Positions 57,196 through 64,000 of a DNA stretch of 64,000 nucleotides are shown one piece after another. Position numbers and translations under genes: made by a program. This DNA comes from Gammaproteobacteria bacterium. Lineage in GTDB: Bacteria; Pseudomonadota; Gammaproteobacteria; Pseudomonadales; Ketobacteraceae. Within the stretch, counting starts at the first letter, position 1, and every line of letters starts with the position of its first letter. The notes under the pieces are model-generated. The model was not told where the DNA came from, did not search any database, and saw nothing but the letters and a program-made list of their open reading frames with translations. Where the stretch lies: NCBI GenBank assembly GCA_013178375.1, contig JABLXQ010000051.1, forward strand, positions 1 through 64,000, read 5' to 3'.

Positions 57196-57897
57196 ATGGT
57201 CATGAGTCTCACCGTCAGGAATGCCCGGGTGCTGCTGGTGGAAGATCACCGCGCGCTGGCGGAAACCATTCTCGATTTTCTGCAGACCGTAGGCTTCGAA
57301 ACTGATTATGCGGCGGACGGACTGACCGGCCTGCACCTGGCCTGCCATCATCATTACGACCTGATCGTGCTCGATGTGATGTTGCCCGGTCTCAACGGAT
57401 TCGAATTGTGCGCGCGTCTGCGCAATGAGAAGGCGATCACCACGCCGGTACTGATGCTGACTGCCCGCGATCAATTGCAGGACAAGCTGGAAGGTTTCCA
57501 GCATGGCGCCGACGATTATCTGGTAAAGCCGTTCGATCTGCCGGAGCTGGTGGCGCGGCTGGTAGCATTACTGCGGCGAGCGCGTGGTGAAGTGGCGCAG
57601 GATATTCTGCAGGTGGCCGATCTTACCTTTCATACCGGTACGCTGGAAGTCAAGCGTGCCGGGCAGACGCTGCACCTGTCGCCCACCTGTTTGCGCATTC
57701 TGAAAATCCTGATGCGGGAATCCCCCAGGGTGGTGACGCGGGAGGCGCTGGAGCAGGAATTGTGGGGCGACCTGTTGCCGGACAGCGACACGCTGCGCAG
57801 CCATCTCTACAAATTGCGGCGTGCGGTGGACAAACCGTTTGCACAACCGCTGCTGCACACGCTGGCAGGGCAGGGTTTCAAACTGGCGCCGGAGTGA
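57196..57897 (+). CDS. OmpR-family response regulator
   Basis: A 233-residue two-component regulator. Phosphoacceptor D60 is in LIVLDVMLPGLNGFELC, the partner acidic residues are E16-D17, Thr is in LMLTARDQ and Lys in DYLVKPFDLPEL. The C-terminal winged-helix domain includes LSPTCLRILKILMRESPRVVTREALEQELWG and LRSHLYKLRRAV. Its stop codon overlaps by 20 bases the end of a histidine kinase gene on the other strand, surely its partner. An ATG two codons on is an alternative start. Confidence 0.93.
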   Translation: MVMSLTVRNARVLLVEDHRALAETILDFLQTVGFETDYAADGLTGLHLACHHHYDLIVLDVMLPGLNGFELCARLRNEKAITTPVLMLTARDQLQDKLEGFQHGADDYLVKPFDLPELVARLVALLRRARGEVAQDILQVADLTFHTGTLEVKRAGQTLHLSPTCLRILKILMRESPRVVTREALEQELWGDLLPDSDTLRSHLYKLRRAVDKPFAQPLLHTLAGQGFKLAPE

Positions 57898-59218
57898 TGC
57901 GCAGGTCAAACCGGGTGCCGCTGCCTACCGTACTTTTCACTGCAATTGTCCAGCCCAGCTGGTCGCAGATTTTCTGCACGATGGCCAGTCCCAGGCCAAA
58001 GCCTTTTTCCTGATTGCCGGTGCTGCGGAAAAACGGATCGAAGATGCTGGCCAGTTCGTGGGCCGGTATTCCGATGCCGGTGTCTTCCACGCTGAATCCT
58101 TCCTCGCCGATTGTCAGTGTCACCTGGCCTGCCTGTGTGTAGGTGAGCGCATTGCGCAGCAGGTTGGAGAGTACGATGCTCACCAGCCGTTGCGGTGCAC
58201 GTGTGCTCAGGAAACCGGTGTGCTGCAATTCAATACTCACCTGCGGCCGCGTATTCTGCTGGCGTAGCTGCTCCACCAGCAAGGCCGCGATATCGTTCAC
58301 CAGAATGGTGTCGCCGCTGCCGTACTGTTCGTCTTCCCGCGCCAGCAGCAACAGGGTTTCCAGTAGCGCTTCCATGTCTTTCACGGTGGTATCCATGCGC
58401 TGCAGCTGGCGCTGCATTTTTTCAGCACCGATGGTGTGCGTGTGTGCAGAGCCATGGTCTGCCGGGCTATTTTCATCCTGTTCCGACAGCGCCTGCAGGT
58501 TTGCCAGTGAACCCTTGATCACCGCCAGCGGCGTGCGCAGTTCGTGGCTGGCGTAGCGGGTGAAGTTGCGCTCGCGGGTCACGAATTTGCGCATGCGCGC
58601 GAGAAAGGCGTCGATGGCGTCCACCAGCGCGGCGGTTTCGGCGTCGGCCGTGCTGCGCACGGATGTCCAGTCCGGCTGCGGCAACTCGGTGCGGTTGATA
58701 TCGAAATGCGCCATCTGTGCCGCCACCTGCACAATCGGCGAAATCGCGCGCTTGGCCTGCAGGTAGGTGAGATAGGAAAGCGCGTACAGCACCAGCAGCA
58801 CCACCGCCAGTGGTACGATGCCGAAGTAAAACGACAACCGCGATACCTGCTCCTCGTCGAACACCAGATACAGCGTGCGTCCGGCATTTTCCGATACGTG
58901 CACAATGGGTTGCTGCCCTTCGTGTTGGGCCCGCTGCATGCCGGCGGGCAGGTTTCGCAGCCAGTCCGGCGCGCTGTGACCGGCGACGGGATCGTGCAGG
59001 TAGCCCAGCAGGTTGAGCGTGTTCGGCAGGCTGGCGCTGGAATCCTGCTGGTAGCGCTGCCAGAAATAGTCGGCCTCGCCGGCGAGCGCTTCGTTCACCA
59101 GCAGATCCTCGGCCACCAGTGCGGCGGAATAGATTCCGATGCTGGCAGCGGCGCTGATCAGGATCACCTGGAACAGAAAGATCTTCAGCAGTTTGGTGTT
59201 GACGCGTGGACGTTGCAC
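57878..59218 (-). CDS. Sensor histidine kinase
   Basis: A 446-residue inner-membrane kinase. There are two helices (about 11-32 and 131-153) around a periplasmic sensor of about 100 residues, then a HAMP-like part, the His box NFTRYASHELRTPLAVIKGS, the N box RLVSIVLSNLLRNALTYT, and G boxes VEDTGIGIP and GFGLGLAIVQKI. Inserted between the His and N boxes is a stretch with HGSAHTHTIGAEK. It lies tail to tail with the response regulator, so the pair are not in one operon. The signal is unknown. Confidence 0.93.
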   Translation of the reverse strand: MQRPRVNTKLLKIFLFQVILISAAASIGIYSAALVAEDLLVNEALAGEADYFWQRYQQDSSASLPNTLNLLGYLHDPVAGHSAPDWLRNLPAGMQRAQHEGQQPIVHVSENAGRTLYLVFDEEQVSRLSFYFGIVPLAVVLLVLYALSYLTYLQAKRAISPIVQVAAQMAHFDINRTELPQPDWTSVRSTADAETAALVDAIDAFLARMRKFVTRERNFTRYASHELRTPLAVIKGSLANLQALSEQDENSPADHGSAHTHTIGAEKMQRQLQRMDTTVKDMEALLETLLLLAREDEQYGSGDTILVNDIAALLVEQLRQQNTRPQVSIELQHTGFLSTRAPQRLVSIVLSNLLRNALTYTQAGQVTLTIGEEGFSVEDTGIGIPAHELASIFDPFFRSTGNQEKGFGLGLAIVQKICDQLGWTIAVKSTVGSGTRFDLRITPAPV

Positions 59219-59375
59219 AGCACGACTTCCCGGCAGGAGTGGAATACCGATCCTATCAGGCTAGACAAACGGCTGTGAACGTTGCGTGAACGTCCGCCCC
59301 GAAACGTTCACCGCATGCTCACGGCGCGAACGCTAGAGTGGCGTTTCCAACAACAACAGGAACCAGGAGACGTTT

Positions 59376-60815
59376 ATGAGCAGGCCCATCTTCAAGGCAA
59401 CCATTTCCGGGGTAGTGCTGCTGTCGGCTTTCATGCTGGGCGGCTGTAATGACGATGACAACAACACCCGTTCCGGTGGGGAGCGCACCGTGTCGCCGGC
59501 AGCAGATGGCGTGGCCCGGTTGCGGGTCTTTCACGCGGTGGCAGATGCACCCAACGTGAATGTGCTGGCCAACGGCAACGCGATTCTGACCAACGTGCCC
59601 TACGGCGCAGCCAGTGCGCTGCTCGGCGTGAATCCGGCGACCTACAACGTTCAGGTGGACGGAATTCTGCCGGGCGGCACGACCACGGTGATTGGCCCGG
59701 CGGGCATTCCCCTGGGTGATGCTGACATCACCAACGTGCTGGCGGTGAATACACTGGCGGCCATCGAACCGCTGGTTGTCACCGTGCCGGATGCAACCAT
59801 TGGTGCCAACAGTGTGCGTCTGACGGTTGTGCACGGTGCCGTTGCGGCGCCTGCTGTGGATGTGCATGTGACGGCGCCCGCCGATTTGCTGGGTGAACCG
59901 GTGGGTTCGTTTGTGTTCAGGGAAACCCTGGGTCCGGTTACTGTGCCGACCGGATCGTATCGCGTGCGCGTGACGCTGGCAGGTACTGAAAACGTCGTAT
60001 TCGACACCGGTGCTGGCGGCCTGACGTTGTCCGGTGGCAGTGACCTGTTCCTTGCGGCGATCGCCAACACCGGACCCGGTGCTTCGCCGATCCAGCTGCT
60101 GGTGGCAGACGGCGAGGGATCAGCCATCCTGCGTGATGCCGCCACTCCCGCTGCACTGAAAGTTGTGCATGCGGCGCCCACGGTCGGAGATGCCGAAGTG
60201 TTTGTCAGCAGTGCGAGTCTCGGCCTCAACGATGTCGAACTGGTCGACACCATCGAATATCTGCAGATCATTCCGTCCGCCAGCAGTTCCGTGAACGTCG
60301 ATGCCGCCCATGATTACCGCGTGAAGGTGGCGCAGGCGGGAACCGGTGCCGATGCGGCCCTGATTGATGTTGCCGGTGTGGCCTTGAATGCGGGTACTGC
60401 CTACACCGTCGTCGCCACAGGCGGCAGTAATGGCGCAGCGGCGCAATTGCTGCTGACTGCTGACGACAATCGTGCGATTGCCACGGAAGCGCGGGTAAAA
60501 GTAGTGCATGCAGCGCCGGATGCAGGCGTGGTGGATGTGTATGTGAACGCAGCGGGCACCGTATCACCAGCGGAAATCCTCAACGGTGATGTCGCTCCTG
60601 CGCTGGACAATTTTGCCTTCAGTGACATCACGCCCTACCTGTCTCTGGCAGCCGGTGATTACGACATCCGCGTAGTGGCCGGTGACGGCACGCTGCTGGC
60701 GATCGATACCAGCGTCACGCTCAGCAATGGTCTGGTTGCGACTGCGATCGCCCACGGTCCCGATGCGGTGGACAACACGCCCGCCGGTTTCGGCCTGCTG
60801 CTCACCACCAACTGA
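59376..60815 (+). CDS. DUF4397 lipoprotein with repeated domains
   Basis: A 479-residue lipoprotein. Lipobox LGGC puts the lipidated Cys at 24. The mature chain contains about four beta-sandwich repeats of the DUF4397 type; recurring phrases are LRVFHAVADAPNVNV, LTVVHGAVAAPAVDV, LKVVHAAPTVGDAEV and VKVVHAAPDAGVVDV, spaced roughly every 110 residues. Function is unknown. It is divergent from the kinase gene (157 bp apart) and 26 bases ahead of a lipocalin gene, so the two lipoproteins probably form an operon. Confidence 0.88.
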   Translation: MSRPIFKATISGVVLLSAFMLGGCNDDDNNTRSGGERTVSPAADGVARLRVFHAVADAPNVNVLANGNAILTNVPYGAASALLGVNPATYNVQVDGILPGGTTTVIGPAGIPLGDADITNVLAVNTLAAIEPLVVTVPDATIGANSVRLTVVHGAVAAPAVDVHVTAPADLLGEPVGSFVFRETLGPVTVPTGSYRVRVTLAGTENVVFDTGAGGLTLSGGSDLFLAAIANTGPGASPIQLLVADGEGSAILRDAATPAALKVVHAAPTVGDAEVFVSSASLGLNDVELVDTIEYLQIIPSASSSVNVDAAHDYRVKVAQAGTGADAALIDVAGVALNAGTAYTVVATGGSNGAAAQLLLTADDNRAIATEARVKVVHAAPDAGVVDVYVNAAGTVSPAEILNGDVAPALDNFAFSDITPYLSLAAGDYDIRVVAGDGTLLAIDTSVTLSNGLVATAIAHGPDAVDNTPAGFGLLLTTN

Positions 60816-60841
60816 AATCACCTACTCAAAAGGATTTTTTC

Positions 60842-61381
60842 ATGAAAGCCAAATTCTCAATCAGATTGCTGCTGGGCGCGCTGCTGGCACTTCTGCTCTC
60901 CGGCTGCAAGAGTGTGCAGACCGTTCCCTATGTCGACATCGAACGTTACATGGGCGTCTGGTACCAGATATCCGCGTACGAAACCTCGTTCAACAAAGGG
61001 CTGCTGGGTGTGACGGCGGAATATACGTTGCTGGCGGATGGCAGCGTGCAGGTTTACAACAAGGGTAATCTGAATACGTTGGACGGGCCGCTGGATGAAA
61101 TCCTGGGCAACGCGGTGGTGGTGGACTCGCAGACCAATTCACGCCTGAAAGTCAGTTTCCCCGGGGTGCCGAATTTTCCGTGGGCGAATTATCTGGTCGT
61201 GATTCTGGATGCGGAGAATTACCAGTATGCGGTGGTGAGCGATCCGTTGCGTTACACGCTGTTCGTGCTCAGTCGCACGCCGCAGCTGGATGCGTCCACC
61301 TATGCAGACATTCTGCAGCAGCTGGAGCAGCAGGGTTTCAACACCGGCAAGCTGATCGACACTTTGCAGCCGACGCTGTGA
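60842..61381 (+). CDS. blc: Lipocalin lipoprotein (Blc-like)
   Basis: A 179-residue protein with lipobox LLLSGC (Cys22). The lipocalin signature GVWYQISAYE begins at G38, followed by the barrel strands VTAEYTLLADGSVQVYNKG and NYLVVILDAENYQYAVVSDP with the conserved late motif RYTLFVLSRTPQLD. Bacterial lipocalins of this type bind lysophospholipids or fatty acids in the outer membrane. The length is normal. It is followed by a hairpin that probably ends transcription. Confidence 0.92.
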   Translation: MKAKFSIRLLLGALLALLLSGCKSVQTVPYVDIERYMGVWYQISAYETSFNKGLLGVTAEYTLLADGSVQVYNKGNLNTLDGPLDEILGNAVVVDSQTNSRLKVSFPGVPNFPWANYLVVILDAENYQYAVVSDPLRYTLFVLSRTPQLDASTYADILQQLEQQGFNTGKLIDTLQPTL

Positions 61382-61389
61382 CACAAAAG

Positions 61390-61429
61390 GGAGCGGCGAA
61401 GTTTGGCAGGATTATTTGCCGTTCCTTTT
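61390..61429. terminator. Bidirectional terminator between lipocalin and HDOD genes
   Basis: GGAGCGGC (61390-61397) pairs with GCCGTTCC (61418-61425), one G-U in the plus-strand transcript, and TTTT follows. On the minus strand CTTTTG follows the stem, so it may serve both. It overlaps the last codons of the HDOD gene. Confidence 0.65.
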
Positions 61430-62851
61430 CCCATTTGATTTGCCGTTGCCATTGGCGTGGCCGTTGCCACCCAGCCCGCGCGCGATTTTGATCAGTTCAT
61501 CCTTCTGCGCGACCATGTGGTTGAGCACGCTGGCCACGTCCTCGCGGCTCAGGTGCAGCTCGTCAAACAGGGTGTCGTCCAGGGCATGACGGGGGCCCGG
61601 CACCAGTTCGACACTGCGCAGCAGCTGGTTGGCCAGATGCAGCAGGCGTGCATACACCGCCATGTTGCCGTTGAAGCCTGGGTGATGCTGCCAGCGCAGT
61701 CCTACCACGATTTCATCCGGCATGGACCAGCAGTCCATCAACTGGCTGCTGATGGTTTCCCGCGTCACGCTCAGCAGATGTTGTTCCACATAGAAGCCCT
61801 CGATGTGCGGGTTGGCCTCGATGCAGCGGTTGATGACTGAAAAATAGGGCGGAAAGATGTGCGCTAGCACCAGATAACCGTAATTCGACAGCAGGCCGCA
61901 TAGATAGGCGAGGCCAATGGACGGGCGGTAATCCGACGGCATGGCCTTCACCAGACCTTCCATCAGGCTGGCGGTGAACACGGCCTGTTGCCAGAAGGGC
62001 TGCACGCCGTTGGGGCCGTCTTTGGGCAGTTCGATGGATTTGCCCAGGGCCAGGCCCAGCGCCAGGTTGATCACCAGATCGAAACCCAGCACCCGCACCA
62101 CCGCGTCGTGCACCGAACGGATCGCGCCCGGTGCCGCGTAATAGGGTGAACTGGCCCAACTCACCACTTGCGCGGCCAGACTGGGATCTTTTTCCACGAT
62201 AGCAACCAGCTCTTTCACGCTGGCGTTGGGATCGATACGCAGTTTGATGATGCGCTCGGCGGTGTCCGGCAGGGGCGGCATTTCCAGGGTCTGTTCCAGC
62301 CGCTGGCGGATGCGCAGGTTGGTAAAGTTCTGCACCGCCTGATGCACGGCGGCGCGGTCGTTCGGGTCCTGGCTCAGGCGGGTCAGGGGTACGCTGAAAT
62401 CACCGCTTTGGGCATTGGCCACCAGCTTGGCGAACTCCGCCTGGGGCAGCGTCAGGTACTGGCCGCTCTGGCTCACTTCCAGATACAGGGTGGTGGGTTT
62501 GAGCAGGGCGCGGTCGATGATCAGGGGCAGGTTGTCGTTGAGCGGAATCGCCGGCAGGGTTTCCATGCCCAGCGAACTGGCCATCTGGCGGCTGGTATCC
62601 CGGCTGATGGCGGTGAGGTTGCGGCCCTTGTCCTCGCACAGTTTCTGCAGGTCCAGCAGCCGGTCGGCGGGCACCAGTACCTGGACCCGGCCGAGGGAAT
62701 CCTCCAGCACCACCTGCTGCACGATCTGGCCGCGGGGGATCTGGTCGCCGCTGAGCAACGGGTGCAGGGGCGAAATGCTTTCCTCTTCGACAACCTGGTA
62801 GGTAATACCGCGCGCGTTCAGGCGATCCACGATTTTCTGCGGAATGGACAT
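61412..62851 (-). CDS. HDOD-domain protein with an N-terminal YbaK-like domain
   Basis: A 479-residue cytoplasmic protein. The first 155 residues (ITYQVVEEESIS..., GQIVQQVVLEDSLGRVQVLVPADRLLDLQKL) resemble the YbaK/ProX aminoacyl-tRNA-editing fold. The HDOD domain starts near 190 (LEMPPLPDTAERIIKLRIDPNAS, VSWASSPYYAAPGAIRSVHDAVVRVLGFDLV) and lacks the catalytic HD pair, as usual. The last 25 residues are Gly/Asn/Lys-rich (GGNGHANGNGKSNGKRNGK). HDOD proteins take part in signalling; the exact role is unknown. It is transcribed in the same direction as rsmD. Confidence 0.9.
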   Translation of the reverse strand: MSIPQKIVDRLNARGITYQVVEEESISPLHPLLSGDQIPRGQIVQQVVLEDSLGRVQVLVPADRLLDLQKLCEDKGRNLTAISRDTSRQMASSLGMETLPAIPLNDNLPLIIDRALLKPTTLYLEVSQSGQYLTLPQAEFAKLVANAQSGDFSVPLTRLSQDPNDRAAVHQAVQNFTNLRIRQRLEQTLEMPPLPDTAERIIKLRIDPNASVKELVAIVEKDPSLAAQVVSWASSPYYAAPGAIRSVHDAVVRVLGFDLVINLALGLALGKSIELPKDGPNGVQPFWQQAVFTASLMEGLVKAMPSDYRPSIGLAYLCGLLSNYGYLVLAHIFPPYFSVINRCIEANPHIEGFYVEQHLLSVTRETISSQLMDCWSMPDEIVVGLRWQHHPGFNGNMAVYARLLHLANQLLRSVELVPGPRHALDDTLFDELHLSREDVASVLNHMVAQKDELIKIARGLGGNGHANGNGKSNGKRNGK

Positions 62852-62956
62852 ACTGCCGATCCTCGGGTGTGATTCCAGTAAGCATAGTGACCGGCCGGGG
62901 ATGCTGCAAAGACGCGCTCCTCAGGCGGTTTCGGCAAAGCGGCCGCAGGTGGTTGA

Positions 62957-63604
62957 TCAGGTTGGGGCGAGGGGGTGATCTGGCTGGCGGATAAGCAGTA
63001 AAAAAATCTTGTTGCCGCCGTCTTTCTCCTTGTGGACGCGCCAGTGGTAGGGCAGTTTGCTGCGGTCGAAGCTGTTTTCCGCCTCCAGGTAGATCTTGGC
63101 GTTGTCCGCCAGCCAGCCGCCGGTTTCCAGAAGATGGATGCAGGCTTGCAGAAGATCCTGGTGAAAGGGCGGGTCGAGGAAGATCAGGTCGTAGGGGGCG
63201 ATGGTGCCGCTGGCGAGGTCGTTGCGGCGGGCCCGCAGCCAGGCTTCGGCGGCGCTGTGCCAGACCCGGCCTTTCTCGCTGCCCAGTTTGCCCAGGTTGG
63301 CGCGGATGTCGCTGCAGACGCGGGGATTGGCATCGACGAAATCCACTTCCCGCGCGCCCCGGGACAGCGCCTCCAGGCCGAGGGCGCCGCTGCCGGCGAA
63401 CAGATCCAGGCAGCGGGCGCCTTCCACATCGAACATCAGCCAGTTGAACAGGGTTTCCCGGTAACGGTCGAGGGTGGGGCGCAAACCGTCGTGGGCGCTG
63501 AACTGCAGGCGGCGCCCACGCCACTGGCCGCCGATGATGCGGACTTCACCGGGGCCTTTCGGGCCGGCGCCGGATTTACCGGCGGGTTTGGTGGACTTTT
63601 TCAT
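62957..63604 (-). CDS. rsmD: 16S rRNA (guanine-966-N2)-methyltransferase RsmD
   Basis: A 215-residue methyltransferase that modifies G966 of 16S rRNA. VRIIGGQWRGRRLQFS near the N-terminus, the SAM motif CLDLFAGSGALGLEALSRGA and the catalytic DLIFLDPPFHQ (D/N-PP-F/Y) are hallmarks. The ATG at 63604 gives a usual length; 18 more codons are open upstream but overlap the preceding gene. It follows the M16 peptidase gene by 7 bases, as in Pseudomonas. Confidence 0.95.
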   Translation of the reverse strand: MKKSTKPAGKSGAGPKGPGEVRIIGGQWRGRRLQFSAHDGLRPTLDRYRETLFNWLMFDVEGARCLDLFAGSGALGLEALSRGAREVDFVDANPRVCSDIRANLGKLGSEKGRVWHSAAEAWLRARRNDLASGTIAPYDLIFLDPPFHQDLLQACIHLLETGGWLADNAKIYLEAENSFDRSKLPYHWRVHKEKDGGNKIFLLLIRQPDHPLAPT

Positions 63605-63611
63605 CGCGCGC

Positions 63612-64000
63612 TCAGGGCGTAGCGGTGGCAGTGGCGGGCGGCGCAGCCTGGGTTGCACCTACCGTCACCGTCAGCAGCTTGTCGGCCTGCACGATGCGGG
63701 CGAAGGCCTCGCGGATATCGTCTGCCGTCACTTTTTCCACCTGCTCCGGGTAGCGTTCCAGGTAATCCAGCGGCAGTTTGTAGAAGCCGATCATGCCCAG
63801 ATAATCCACGATGTTGCCGTTGCTGGCGGTCTGTAGCGGGAAGCTGTTGAGCAGGTTGCGCTTGGCGTCGGCCAGATCCTTGTCGCTGGGGCCTTTTTCG
63901 ATGAACTCGCGCACTGTCTTGTCCAGCAGTTGCAGGGCCTGGCTGGCCTGCTCGTTGCGGGTTTGCAGGCCCATCATGAAGGGGCCGGCCACCGCCATGG
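63612..64000 (-). CDS. M16-family peptidase, C-terminal part (partial)
   Basis: Only the last about 129 residues are in the window; the gene continues beyond the right edge. NLLNSFPLQTASNGNIVDYLGMIGFYKLPLDYLERYPEQVEKVTADDIREAFARIV is typical of the C-terminal, inactive-domain half of insulinase-like M16 proteins. It ends in a Pro/Ala/Thr-rich tail. In Pseudomonas two M16 genes precede rsmD and follow ftsY; that context is likely here. The zinc motif HxxEH is outside the window. Confidence 0.88.
   Translation of the reverse strand, partial: MAVAGPFMMGLQTRNEQASQALQLLDKTVREFIEKGPSDKDLADAKRNLLNSFPLQTASNGNIVDYLGMIGFYKLPLDYLERYPEQVEKVTADDIREAFARIVQADKLLTVTVGATQAAPPATATATP

Overview
The window is 64 kb of chromosomal, GC-rich DNA from a gammaproteobacterium, most likely a Pseudomonadales/Oceanospirillales-type organism with an Alcanivorax/Ketobacter-like character. 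The order pilG-pilH-pilI-pilJ-pilK-chpA next to gshB-tonB-yqgE-ruvX-pyrR-pyrB-pyrC', followed by pilU/pilT, yggS, proC and yggT, is the order known from Pseudomonas. A rubredoxin/rubredoxin reductase pair, an alcohol dehydrogenase/thioesterase/aldehyde dehydrogenase set and a DUF1302/DUF1329 pair fit a lipid- or hydrocarbon-using bacterium. The genus is inference. No rRNA, tRNA, CRISPR array, phage or insertion sequence was seen.

Layout. 0-5.5 kb (minus strand): Chp chemosensory operon for type IV pili; chpA runs off the left edge. 5.8-11.6 kb (plus): glutathione synthetase, a TonB protein, YqgE, RuvX and an overlapping pyrimidine operon pyrR-pyrB-pyrC', in which the dihydroorotase homologue has lost its metal-binding HxH. 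11.6-16.5 kb (minus): a large membrane protein, then pilU and pilT separated by 447 bp that hold two long nested inverted-repeat elements. 16.7-24.1 kb: yggS, a GT-C-like membrane protein, nnrS, proC, yggT, a DUF167 gene and a dynamin-like GTPase split by a one-base frameshift. 24.2-27.3 kb (minus): alcohol dehydrogenase, thioesterase, a third inverted-repeat element, aldehyde dehydrogenase. 27.5-36.8 kb: a membrane diguanylate cyclase, three exported proteins of unknown function (one a lipase-like fold whose nucleophile serine is glycine) and the DUF1329/DUF1302 pair. 37-52 kb: uvrD, a thioesterase and the full phosphate module pstS-pstC-pstA-pstB-phoU with phoR/phoB nearby; good Pho boxes precede pstS and phoB. 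Then ubiA, ubiC, rubredoxin, rubredoxin reductase, dbpA and an HU-type protein. 56-61 kb: an exported unknown, a response regulator and histidine kinase that overlap tail to tail, a DUF4397 lipoprotein and a lipocalin. 61-64 kb (minus): a YbaK-like/HDOD protein, rsmD and the end of an M16 peptidase gene.

How the parts work together. The Chp genes, PilT and PilU form the control and retraction side of twitching motility. PstSCAB-PhoU imports phosphate and signals to PhoR/PhoB, which by the Pho boxes should in turn drive pstS and phoB. The rubredoxin pair could feed electrons to an alkane hydroxylase encoded elsewhere, and the alcohol and aldehyde dehydrogenases could oxidise its products.

The most unusual non-coding feature is a family of three intergenic elements. 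Each has 26-27 bp perfectly self-complementary arms around two smaller hairpins. The arms differ in sequence between copies yet each stays perfectly paired.
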